Source: an uncultured Oscillibacter sp. (GTDB lineage Bacteria > Bacillota > Clostridia > Oscillospirales > Oscillospiraceae). From it: a DNA stretch of 8,626 bases. The stretch covers positions 1 through 8,626 of the forward strand of contig CAMNAE010000050.1 of assembly GCA_946530565.1 (NCBI GenBank). Reading direction: 5' to 3'. The translations under genes were made by a program, and so were the position numbers. Position 1 is the first letter of the stretch. Each line of letters starts with the position of its first letter. Of this stretch, positions 1 to 6,047 are shown one piece after another. Below the pieces are notes generated by a model. That model did no database searches, was not told the origin of the DNA, and was given only the letters and a program-made list of their open reading frames with translations.

Positions 1-1459
1 GCTCCGTCTTGAGTCCGCGGTCGCCATCGAGCGCGGTCTCTCCCGCGACGGCGGGCTCCTGACGCCCGTCGGGATCCCGCAGATCGACGAGGGCTTTTTA
101 AAAGAGCTGATCGACGCGCCCTATCCGGTCCGCGCGGCGAAGGTCATGGCGCTCTACCTCACCGACTACAGCTATGAAGAGCTTTTGAAGTTCTCCGAGA
201 CCGCCTACGGCCCTGATCGCTTCGACACCCCGGCGGCCGCGCCGCTGCGAAAGGTCGACGGCAATACCTGGTGCCTGGAGCTCTGGCACGGCCCGACCTC
301 CGCCTTTAAGGACATGGCACTGCAGATGCTGCCGCAGCTCCTCTCCGCCGCGCTCAAAAAGACCGGCGAGAAGAAGACCGCCTGCATCCTCGTCGCGACC
401 TCGGGCGATACCGGCAAGGCCGCGATGGAGGGCTTTGCCGACGTGGAGCAGACGAAGATCATGGTCTTCTACCCGAAGGACGGCGTCTCGAAGGTGCAGG
501 AGACGCAGATGGTCACGCAGGAGGGCGAAAACGTGGGCGTGTGCGCGGTCGTCGGCAATTTCGACGACGCACAGGCCGGCGTCAAGCGCATCTTCTCGGA
601 TGAGAAGATCCGTGAGACGCTCGCCGGGCGCGGCTACTTCCTCTCCTCGGCCAACTCGATCAACTGGGGCCGGATCCTGCCGCAGGTCGTCTACTACATC
701 TCCGCCTACTGTGATCTTCTCGGCAGCGGCGCTCTCCGCATGGGCGACAAGGTCAATTTCTGCGTGCCGACCGGCAACTTCGGCGACATCCTCGCCGCGT
801 ACTACGCCGAGCGCATGGGGCTCCCGGTCAAAAAGCTCATCTGCGCGAGCAACCGTAACGACGTTCTCACCGACTTCCTGCGCACCGGCACCTACGACCG
901 CAACCGCCCCTTCCACACGACGATGAGCCCCTCGATGGACATCCTCGTCTCGAGCAACTTAGAGCGCCTGCTCTTCGATCTCTCCGGCGGCGACGATGCG
1001 CTCGTACGCGGCTACATGGAAGCGCTCGCGTCCTCCGGCCGCTACACCGTGACCGACGCCATCCTCGAAAAGCTCCATACGCTCTTCTGGGCGGGCTTTT
1101 CCACCGAGGAGGAGACGCTCTCAACGATCGCCCACTATGAAAAGGACTACGGCTACCTGATCGACACCCACAGCGCGGTCGCGGCGCATGTGTGCGAGCA
1201 GTACCGCGCCGAGACCGGCGATAAAACGCCGATGGTCTTCGCCTCGACCGCCTCGCCCTATAAGTTCTGCAACCACGTGCTCCGCGCGATCGGGCAGGAC
1301 GTGAAGGGTGACGGCGTGGAGCTTTTGGAGCAGCTGCATGCGGCGAGCGGCGTTGCGATCCCGAAGCGTCTCGCGGCCCTGAAGAACAAGACGCGCCGCT
1401 TCGACCTTGCGGTCGAGAAGCCGCAGATGGACGGCGTCGTACTCTCCTTCCTGCGCTGA
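1..1459 (+). CDS. thrC: Threonine synthase, 5' end cut off by the window
   Basis: PLP-dependent enzyme that converts O-phospho-L-homoserine to L-threonine and phosphate, the last step of threonine synthesis, in the cytoplasm. The reading frame is open from base 2, giving 485 visible residues. It opens with a typical N-terminal segment (AIERGLSRDGGLLTP), so probably only 10-20 residues are missing. The PLP lysine lies in HGPTSAFKDMAL (codon 308-310, visible residue 103). SANSINWGRILPQVVYY and the glycine-rich phosphate loop PTGNFGDILAAYYAERMG are also seen, as in the bacterial/fungal-type threonine synthases. The C-terminal part has STASPYKF, another family feature. The stop codon (1457-1459) overlaps the next start in TGATG, so the downstream metallophosphoesterase is probably translationally coupled. 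The promoter and start lie outside the window. Identity is near certain from the combination of motifs. Confidence 0.96.
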   Translation, partial: LRLESAVAIERGLSRDGGLLTPVGIPQIDEGFLKELIDAPYPVRAAKVMALYLTDYSYEELLKFSETAYGPDRFDTPAAAPLRKVDGNTWCLELWHGPTSAFKDMALQMLPQLLSAALKKTGEKKTACILVATSGDTGKAAMEGFADVEQTKIMVFYPKDGVSKVQETQMVTQEGENVGVCAVVGNFDDAQAGVKRIFSDEKIRETLAGRGYFLSSANSINWGRILPQVVYYISAYCDLLGSGALRMGDKVNFCVPTGNFGDILAAYYAERMGLPVKKLICASNRNDVLTDFLRTGTYDRNRPFHTTMSPSMDILVSSNLERLLFDLSGGDDALVRGYMEALASSGRYTVTDAILEKLHTLFWAGFSTEEETLSTIAHYEKDYGYLIDTHSAVAAHVCEQYRAETGDKTPMVFASTASPYKFCNHVLRAIGQDVKGDGVELLEQLHAASGVAIPKRLAALKNKTRRFDLAVEKPQMDGVVLSFLR

Positions 1460-2145
1460 TGGCGCTCTACGCGATCGGCGATCTGCATCTGGCGCTCTCG
1501 ACGAATAAGTCGATGGAGGTCTTCGGCAAGGCCTGGGAGAATTACGTGGAGCGCATCGGCGAGAGCCTTGCGCGGCTCTCTGCCGAGGATACGCTCATCC
1601 TCGCCGGGGACACCTCCTGGGGCATGTCGCTTGAGGAGTCCGAGGCGGACTTCCGCTTTTTAGAGCAGTTCCCCTGCCGGAAGATCCTGCTCAAGGGGAA
1701 CCACGACTACTGGTGGAACACGAATACCAAGATGCAGCGCTTCTTCGATGAAAAGGGCTTTACGACGCTGCAGATCCTGCACAACAACGCGTATTTCCAC
1801 GGCGGCGCCGCGATCTGCGGCAGCCGCGGCTGGTTTTTCGAAGAGGAGCAGGGCGGGCAGAACGAAAAGGTCCTGAACCGCGAGGTCGGGCGCATCGAGG
1901 CGAGCTTCCGCGCCGCCGAGGGGCGCGAGATCCTCTGCTTTCTGCACTACCCGCCGCTCTATGTGGGCTACCGCTGCGAGCCGATCCTGAGACTGCTCTC
2001 CGAGTGGGGCGTGAAGCGCTGCTATTACGGGCACCTCCACTCCCACGCGATCCGCCGCAGGATCGAGGGCGTGGCCGGCGGGGTCGACTATTCTCTCGTT
2101 TCGGCGGACTATCTCGCCTTTGTGCCAAAAAAAATTTGCGATTGA
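1459..2145 (+). CDS. Calcineurin-like metallophosphoesterase, substrate unknown
   Basis: A 228-residue predicted cytoplasmic phosphohydrolase with no signal peptide or membrane segment. The two-metal site of calcineurin-like phosphoesterases is complete: GDLHL (D8, H10), AGDTSWG (D51), KGNHDYWW (N81, H82), FLHYPP (H163) and GHLH (H192, H194). The GSRGW segment at 121-125 and the overall size resemble the small 'predicted phosphohydrolase' group common in Firmicutes (COG1768-like, from memory), which has no settled substrate. The start is fixed by the TGATG overlap with thrC. No separate Shine-Dalgarno is obvious, although thrC is GC-rich there, so coupled translation is the likely mode. An A8 run (2127-2134) sits in the last codons (P-K-K-I-C-D), and the stop codon is immediately followed by the tig promoter region. 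Membership of the superfamily is certain; the biochemical role cannot be read from the sequence. Confidence 0.9.
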   Translation: MALYAIGDLHLALSTNKSMEVFGKAWENYVERIGESLARLSAEDTLILAGDTSWGMSLEESEADFRFLEQFPCRKILLKGNHDYWWNTNTKMQRFFDEKGFTTLQILHNNAYFHGGAAICGSRGWFFEEEQGGQNEKVLNREVGRIEASFRAAEGREILCFLHYPPLYVGYRCEPILRLLSEWGVKRCYYGHLHSHAIRRRIEGVAGGVDYSLVSADYLAFVPKKICD

Positions 2146-2157
2146 CGCAAAAAAGAC

Positions 2158-2186
2158 TGGATATTTCAATTATTATCTGCTATTAT
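2158..2186 (+). promoter_or_regulatory. Putative sigma-A promoter of tig (extended -10)
   Basis: The -10 box TATTAT (2181-2186) is preceded by TG plus one base (TGC, 2178-2180), a perfect extended -10 element. A weak -35 match TGGATA (2158-2163) sits 17 bases upstream. The expected transcript start is near 2193, giving a leader of roughly 55-60 bases. The element lies in an AT-rich island just after the metallophosphoesterase stop. A TTGACG at 2142-2147 is a better -35 match, but the 33-base gap from it to TATTAT (23 to the TATTAT at 2171) is too long. Confidence 0.6.
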
Positions 2187-2235
2187 ATCGTTTTGCACCG
2201 GATGCCGGAGCTCGGCGAGATCGGGGCAGATGAAC

Positions 2236-2240
2236 GGAGG
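2236..2240 (+). promoter_or_regulatory. Shine-Dalgarno that decides the tig start
   Basis: GGAGG (2236-2240) ends 10 bases before the ATG at 2251. The in-frame ATG at 2230 lies upstream of this site and would add seven residues (MNGGIYI) unlike trigger factor N-termini. The 2251 start is therefore preferred. Confidence 0.85.
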
Positions 2241-2250
2241 AATTTACATT

Positions 2251-3597
2251 ATGACTGTCAAGAGCTGTGAAAAACTGGAAAAGAGCCAGGTCGCGCTGAC
2301 GATCGAGATCGGTGCCGAGGAATTTGAGGCCGCGCTGCAGAAGGCGTATCTCAAGAACCGCAAGAGCATCCGCGTTCCCGGCTTCCGCCCCGGCAAGGCG
2401 CCGCGCAAGATGATGGAGCGCTACTATGGTGAGGGCATCTTCTTTGAAGAGGCCGCCAACATCGTGATCCCCGATGCCTATGAGGCCGCCGTGAAGGAGC
2501 AGGACCTCAACGTCGTCGGCTATCCGTCCGTTGAGCCGGTGGGCGAGATCAGCGCCCAGGGCTTCACCTTCAAGGCGACCGCCCCGGTCTATCCCGAGGT
2601 CAAGCTCGGTGAGTACAAGGGCCTGCACGCCGAAAAGGCCGAGGTCAGCGTGACCGACGAGGACGTCGCGGCGCGCATCCAGCAGGTCCGGCAGCGCAAC
2701 TCCCGCCTCGTGACCGTTGAGCGTGAGGCGAAAGAGGGCGACACCGTCGTCATCGACTATCAGGGCCTCCTCGACGGCAAGCCGTTCGACGGCGGCACCG
2801 CGGAGCATCACTCCCTCGAGCTCGGCTCCAAGAGCTTCGTGCCGGGCTTCGAAGAGCAGCTGATCGGCTGCAAGGCCGGCGACGAGAAGGATCTTGACAT
2901 CACCTTCCCCGAGGACTACCACGAGGATCTGGCCGGCAAGGCCGTCGTGTTCAAGGTCAAGGTCCACGAGGTGCAGGAGCGCGAGTATCCCGAGCTCGAC
3001 GACGATTTCGCGCAGGACGTCTCCGAGTTCGACACCTTCGCCGAGTATGAGGCCGACGTGCGCAATAAGCTCATGGACGAGCGCCTGAAGGCCTCCAACC
3101 AGGCCTTTGAGGACGCGCTCATGCAGAAGGTCGCCGAGGGCATCACCGCCGACATCCCCGAGGCCATGATCCGCAACCAGCAGGAGCAGTTCCTGCAGAA
3201 CTTCAAGATGCAGATGGCGTCCTCCGGCCTCAAGTACGAGGACTACATCTCCTACACCGGCTCCAGCGAGGAGCAGGTGCTCGAGGAGGCCCGCGAGCCC
3301 GCCGAGCGCCAGGTGCGTCTCGATCTCGCGCTCGCCCAGATCGTGAAGGACGAGAAGCTCGAGGTCACCGACGAGGACTGCGAGGCCGAGTTCAAGCGCT
3401 TCGCCGAGCAGTACAACATGGAGCTTGAGCAGGTCAAGAAGTACATCACGGCCGACCAGATCAAGGACTCCGTGCTCACGAAGAAGGCCGTCGCCGTCGT
3501 CGTCGACAGCGCGATCGCCGACGCGCCCGCCCCGAAGGCGGAAGCTGAGGAGATCAAGCCCGAGGACGTGACCGTGACCGAGGTCAAGGCCGACTGA
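2251..3597 (+). CDS. tig: Trigger factor, ribosome-bound chaperone / peptidyl-prolyl isomerase
   Basis: Chaperone that docks at the ribosome exit tunnel and shields nascent chains, with an FKBP-type prolyl isomerase domain. The protein is 448 residues, normal for the family. The N-terminal ribosome-binding domain spans about 1-115 and carries the signature GFRPGKAP (44-51), which contacts L23. The FKBP-like domain spans about 150-240 (KEGDTVVIDYQGLLDGKPFDGG, then VPGFEEQLIG and ITFPEDYHEDLAGK). The C-terminal helical arms run from about 245 to 425, followed by an acidic, alanine/proline-containing tail typical of the C-terminal end. The start at 2251 is chosen from the GGAGG site. The gene has its own promoter (2158-2186) and a strong terminator right after the stop, so it appears monocistronic. 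In many Firmicutes tig is followed by clpP/clpX; here it is not. Confidence 0.97.
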   Translation: MTVKSCEKLEKSQVALTIEIGAEEFEAALQKAYLKNRKSIRVPGFRPGKAPRKMMERYYGEGIFFEEAANIVIPDAYEAAVKEQDLNVVGYPSVEPVGEISAQGFTFKATAPVYPEVKLGEYKGLHAEKAEVSVTDEDVAARIQQVRQRNSRLVTVEREAKEGDTVVIDYQGLLDGKPFDGGTAEHHSLELGSKSFVPGFEEQLIGCKAGDEKDLDITFPEDYHEDLAGKAVVFKVKVHEVQEREYPELDDDFAQDVSEFDTFAEYEADVRNKLMDERLKASNQAFEDALMQKVAEGITADIPEAMIRNQQEQFLQNFKMQMASSGLKYEDYISYTGSSEEQVLEEAREPAERQVRLDLALAQIVKDEKLEVTDEDCEAEFKRFAEQYNMELEQVKKYITADQIKDSVLTKKAVAVVVDSAIADAPAPKAEAEEIKPEDVTVTEVKAD

Positions 3598-3610
3598 GAT
3601 CAGGATACCC

Positions 3611-3645
3611 AGGCAGTGCAGCCAGACGGCTGCACTGCCTTTTTT
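3611..3645 (+). terminator. Rho-independent terminator of tig
   Basis: Perfect 13-bp stem AGGCAGTGCAGCC (3611-3623) and GGCTGCACTGCCT (3628-3640), loop AGAC, followed by a T run to 3645. It begins 13 bases after the tig stop codon. It has no matching A run upstream, so it should act only on + strand transcripts. Confidence 0.95.
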
Positions 3646-3823
3646 CTGACCGGGAAATGGTTGATTTTGATCTAAAACGACAAAATGCTGTTCGTATGTC
3701 GAATAATATCTGCCTGAACAGGCGGAAATACCCCGGAAAGACGCTCTTGAGAGCAAAAACAGGGCAGTAGTGAAACCTGACAAAAACACTACAAAGTTTT
3801 TGTTGAAAAAAGAAAAATTCCTC
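3646..3823. other. AT-rich intergenic region, no gene seen
   Basis: The gap between tig and the regulator gene spans 316 bases including the terminator and promoter. This middle part is markedly more AT-rich than the genes around it and contains no plausible coding frame with a ribosome binding site. Small inverted repeats are present: CGACA/TGTCG (3678-3682 with 3697-3701), GCCTG/CAGGC (3712-3723), GCTC/GAGC (3743-3754) and CAAAAAC/GTTTTTG (3781-3787 with 3796-3802). None matches a riboswitch or small-RNA family I recognise. The A-tracts at 3806-3817 lie directly upstream of the -35 box and may act as an UP-like element. Confidence 0.5.
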
Positions 3824-3852
3824 TTGCAATATGGCTAATGTGACGATATAAT
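3824..3852 (+). promoter_or_regulatory. Sigma-A promoter of the CdaR-like gene
   Basis: A -35 box TTGCAA (3824-3829) and a perfect -10 box TATAAT (3847-3852) are separated by 17 bases. A-tracts lie upstream (3806-3817). The transcript should start near 3859, leaving a leader of about 55 bases with a direct repeat AATGCG (3862-3867 and 3871-3876) and a repeated GTCAT (3877-3881 and 3885-3889) that could hold an operator. Confidence 0.85.
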
Positions 3853-3898
3853 AAAGTAAATAATGCGTTGAATGCGGTCATTATGTCATGATAAAAAT

Positions 3899-3906
3899 GG
3901 AGGAGG
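3899..3906 (+). promoter_or_regulatory. Shine-Dalgarno that decides the regulator start
   Basis: GGAGGAGG (3899-3906) is followed by a 7-base spacer and the ATG at 3914. An in-frame ATG at 3872 lies upstream of this site and only about 13 bases after the predicted transcript start. It would add 14 residues (MRSLCHDKNGGGAS) that read like translated leader, so 3914 is preferred. Confidence 0.85.
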
Positions 3907-3913
3907 CGCATCC

Positions 3914-5005
3914 ATGTCCGGCAGAATTTTTCAGAACGTGGTCCTGCAGCTCAAGGAGAACACAGATCGGCTCATCGGCGTGGTCGACGGTGAGGGCGCA
4001 GTCGTTGCCTGCAGCGACCTGACGCAGATCGGCCAGCACTGGGACAGCTTTGTCCCCCTGATCATGCAGCGGAGCGGCTCCTTCGCAGAGCTCGACGGCC
4101 GCACGGTCAAGCCCCTCTCCGGCTGGGGCGTCCAGTTCGACTACGCGGTCTTTGTGCAGGGGACCGACGAGACGAGCCGCACGATCGTCGCGATGGCATC
4201 CGTCGCGCTGAACACGGCCAAGACCTATTACGAGGAAAAGCACGACTGCGGCGCGTTCGTGAAGGATATCATCTCCGATAATATCCTCATGGGCGATATC
4301 TTCCTGCGCGCAAAGGAGCTCCGCTTCCCGGCCGAGGTCTCCCGCGGCGTGTATGTGATCCGCGCGATCAACCGCGGCGATTCGATCCCGACCGAGACGC
4401 TGCAGGCGCTCTTCCCGGACCGGCAGAGCGAGTTCGTTTTGAGCATGGGCGACGGCAGCGTCGTCGTGATCCGCCAGGTCAGCGAGGGCACGACCGGCCG
4501 CGACCTCAACAAGGTCGGCGAGACGATCAGCGAGGCGCTGCGCGTGAACGACGAGAACACGGTCGTCATCGGCATCGGCACCGTCGCCACGCATCTCCGC
4601 GACCTTGCCAAGAGCTATAAAGAGGCGCAGATCGCGATCGAGGTCTGCAAGGTCTTCGATACCGAAAAATTCGTGATCAACTACGAAAACCTCGGCATCG
4701 GGCGCCTCATCTACCAGCTGCCGACGACCATGTGCGAAATGTTTTTGCAGGAGGTCTTCAAGAAGAACCCGATCGACGCGCTCGACAAGGAGACGCTCTT
4801 TACGATCCACAAGTTCTTTGAAAACAACCTCAACGTCTCCGAAACCGCGCGCAAGCTCTTCGTCCACCGCAACACGCTCGTCTACCGCCTTGAAAAGATC
4901 AAGAAGCTCACGGGCCTGGATCTCAGGGAGTTCGACGACGCGATCACCTTCAAGGTGGCGCTGATGGTCAAGAAATACCTCACGAGCCGCGGCTTTGAGG
5001 GCTGA
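3914..5005 (+). CDS. CdaR/PucR-family transcriptional regulator
   Basis: A 363-residue DNA-binding regulator with no membrane segment. The C-terminus carries the PucR-type helix-turn-helix: FFENNLNVSETARKLFVHRN (301-320) followed by TLVYRLEKIKKLTGLDLREF and DDAITFKVALMV. The middle (about 130-250) resembles the degenerate GGDEF-like domain of CdaR relatives, ending in GIGTVATHLRDLAKSYKEAQ. The N-terminal 100 residues include IGVVDGEGAVVACSD, which resembles the PAS-like sensor of sugar-diacid regulators; this part is the least certain. CdaR relatives sense small acids or purine breakdown products and usually control neighbouring catabolic genes, but none is present here. The gene has its own promoter and terminators on both sides, so it is transcribed alone. 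The family call is firm; the ligand and targets are unknown, and a global role is possible. Confidence 0.85.
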   Translation: MSGRIFQNVVLQLKENTDRLIGVVDGEGAVVACSDLTQIGQHWDSFVPLIMQRSGSFAELDGRTVKPLSGWGVQFDYAVFVQGTDETSRTIVAMASVALNTAKTYYEEKHDCGAFVKDIISDNILMGDIFLRAKELRFPAEVSRGVYVIRAINRGDSIPTETLQALFPDRQSEFVLSMGDGSVVVIRQVSEGTTGRDLNKVGETISEALRVNDENTVVIGIGTVATHLRDLAKSYKEAQIAIEVCKVFDTEKFVINYENLGIGRLIYQLPTTMCEMFLQEVFKKNPIDALDKETLFTIHKFFENNLNVSETARKLFVHRNTLVYRLEKIKKLTGLDLREFDDAITFKVALMVKKYLTSRGFEG

Positions 5006-5018
5006 GAAAATCTCTGCG

Positions 5019-5050
5019 GCGGAGACGGAGCGATCCGTCTCCGCGTTTTT
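5019..5050 (+). terminator. Rho-independent terminator of the CdaR-like gene
   Basis: An 11-bp perfect stem GCGGAGACGGA (5019-5029) and TCCGTCTCCGC (5034-5044) is closed by a GCGA loop, a stable GNRA-type tetraloop. It is followed by G and five T (5046-5050) and begins 13 bases after the stop codon. Confidence 0.93.
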
Positions 5051-5060
5051 AGACCCGGTC

Positions 5061-5119
5061 AAAAAACTTTACATTTCCCGAAAAAAGCATTTGACATTGC
5101 GCCGCGCATCCATTATAAT
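5061..5119 (+). promoter_or_regulatory. Full-consensus sigma-A promoter of yceD-rpmF with phased A-tracts
   Basis: TTGACA (5091-5096) and TATAAT (5114-5119) are both perfect matches with the ideal 17-base spacer. Two A6 tracts (5061-5066 and 5081-5086) lie exactly 20 bases apart, about two helical turns, at roughly -65 to -60 and -45 to -40. This is where UP elements contact the alpha subunit of RNA polymerase. The expected transcript start is near 5126, giving a leader of about 22 bases. It is the strongest-looking promoter in the window, fitting a ribosomal protein operon. Confidence 0.95.
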
Positions 5120-5147
5120 ACTAAGCGTTCCGTTATGAGGTATCACT

Positions 5148-5639
5148 ATGCGTTTAGACGTCAGGCCAATTTTATACAGCCCGGGCAAGTCGCTTCCGTT
5201 CGATTTTGAGATGGATCTCTCCGATCTTACGCTGAACGGACGAAAGAGCGTCACGCGCCCGGTGCGGGTGCGGGGCGACGCGGTCAACCGCGCGGATATG
5301 GTGCAGCTCACGATGCACATCTCCACGCTGCTCTCGGCAGCCTGCGACCGCTGCGGCAGGGAATTCGACCTCCCGAAGGAGACCGAGTATTTCTGCATCC
5401 TGACAGAAGAGCTGCACAATGACGAGGACGACGATCTGGTGCTGTTGGAAGACGGCGCGGTCGATCTTTCAGAGCTCGCGCGCGCGGCACTGATCCTCGA
5501 CATGGATACCAGGACGCTCTGCAAAGAGGACTGCAAGGGCCTCTGCCCGCGCTGCGGCGCCGACTTGAATCTCGGCCCCTGTTCGTGCAGAAAAGAGGTC
5601 GATCCGCGGCTCGCCGCGCTTGCAAAGCTTCTGGAGTAA
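5148..5639 (+). CDS. yceD: YceD/DUF177 protein, 23S rRNA accumulation factor
   Basis: A 163-residue protein of the DUF177 family, whose bacterial and plant members are linked to 23S rRNA accumulation. It is nearly always encoded next to rpmF, as here. The N-terminus (RLDVRPILYSPGKSLPFDFEM) is followed by a cysteine pair CDRC (66, 69) within SAACDRCGREF. A C-terminal cluster holds CKEDCKGLCPRCG and GPCSC (cysteines 125, 129, 133, 136, 145, 147), then the family ending DPRLAALAKLL. The cysteines could bind zinc, though this is inferred. An acidic stretch (about 88-102) lies between. GAGG at 5137-5140 sits 7 bases before the ATG. The gene is first in a two-gene unit with rpmF, 59 bases upstream of it. 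Length and motifs are normal for Firmicutes. Confidence 0.93.
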   Translation: MRLDVRPILYSPGKSLPFDFEMDLSDLTLNGRKSVTRPVRVRGDAVNRADMVQLTMHISTLLSAACDRCGREFDLPKETEYFCILTEELHNDEDDDLVLLEDGAVDLSELARAALILDMDTRTLCKEDCKGLCPRCGADLNLGPCSCRKEVDPRLAALAKLLE

Positions 5640-5655
5640 TACGCATATTATGAGG

Positions 5656-5673
5656 GCAGACAGGGCTGTCTGC
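5656..5673 (+). repeat. Inverted repeat between yceD and rpmF
   Basis: GCAGACAG (5656-5663) and CTGTCTGC (5666-5673) are perfect complements separated by GG, so the RNA could form a 7-bp hairpin with a 4-base loop. No T run follows, so it is not an intrinsic terminator. It lies 25 bases before the rpmF start. It could be a processing or stabilising element, or part of a leader that controls L32 translation. Confidence 0.6.
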
Positions 5674-5698
5674 ACCTGACCTGCAAGGAGGTGTCTAT

Positions 5699-5893
5699 AT
5701 GGCAGTACCGAAGGGGAAAGTATCCAAAGCAAGACGCGATAAGCGCCGCAGCTCTCACTGGAAGCTCGCGGTCCCGGGTCTTGTGAAGTGCCCGAAGTGC
5801 GGTGCGCTCCACCTGCCCCACAGAATGTGCCCTGAGTGCGGCAGCTACAACGGCCGTGAGGTCAAGGTCGTCAAGTCTGTGGTTGCGAAATAA
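5699..5893 (+). CDS. rpmF: 50S ribosomal protein L32, zinc-ribbon form
   Basis: A 64-residue structural protein of the large ribosomal subunit. It starts with the near-invariant [18 protein letters not shown] and carries two cysteine pairs, CPKC (31, 34) and CPEC (44, 47). This is the zinc-binding (C+) form; many bacteria also have cysteine-free copies used under zinc limitation, but none is in this window. A strong AAGGAGGTG (5685-5693) sits 5 bases before the ATG, and the start is unambiguous. Two tandem ACCTG units (5674-5683) just upstream could pair with this site. The gene follows yceD under the same promoter and is closed by a terminator. The usual downstream partner plsX is not present. 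Confidence 0.98.
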   Translation: MAVPKGKVSKARRDKRRSSHWKLAVPGLVKCPKCGALHLPHRMCPECGSYNGREVKVVKSVVAK

Positions 5894-5907
5894 GGATACA
5901 AGTGATG

Positions 5908-5948
5908 AAACGGCTGTGAAGTGCGACACGTCTTCACAGCCGTTTTTT
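5908..5948 (+). terminator. Rho-independent terminator of yceD-rpmF
   Basis: A perfect 14-bp stem AAACGGCTGTGAAG (5908-5921) and CTTCACAGCCGTTT (5932-5945), with a 10-base loop, runs into a T6 tract (5943-5948). It starts 14 bases after the rpmF stop and separates the ribosomal unit from der. Confidence 0.94.
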
Positions 5949-5953
5949 CCGCC

Positions 5954-5982
5954 TTGCGCTTTGCGCGGGGAATCTGTATAAT
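5954..5982 (+). promoter_or_regulatory. Sigma-A promoter of der-plsY-gpsA
   Basis: A perfect -10 TATAAT (5977-5982) has a partial -35 TTGCGC (5954-5959) 17 bases upstream. The expected start is near 5989, leaving a leader of about 59 bases. A second TATAAT (6022-6027) lies in the (TA)-rich tract nearer the gene but has no -35 box at the right distance. Confidence 0.7.
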
Positions 5983-6047
5983 ATCATTTCAGGATGACAG
6001 CGGATAAGATATAGATATATATATAATACAAAGGATGGTGAGGAAGC

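Noticed and set aside
98..916. 272-residue open frame on the - strand inside thrC
   Set aside because: Overlaps conserved threonine synthase motifs on the other strand and has no family resemblance.
2142..2176. TTGACG with TATTAT at 2171-2176 as an alternative tig promoter
   Set aside because: The spacer is 23 bases, well beyond what sigma-A tolerates; the extended -10 at 2178-2186 is a better explanation.
2173..3789. 538-residue open frame on the - strand across tig
   Set aside because: It is an exact antisense shadow of tig, extends through the tig terminator, and has a leucine/aspartate/glycine-rich composition expected from reading GC-biased codons backwards. No domain or ribosome binding site is seen.
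3881..5062. 393-residue open frame on the - strand across the regulator gene
   Set aside because: Antisense shadow of a real gene with a promoter, ribosome binding site and terminator on the + strand; the translation shows no recognisable motif.
6009..6027. TA-rich tract before der as a repeat element or second promoter
   Set aside because: It contains a TATAAT but no -35 box at 16-18 bases, and the alternating TA run is too short to call a repeat feature.
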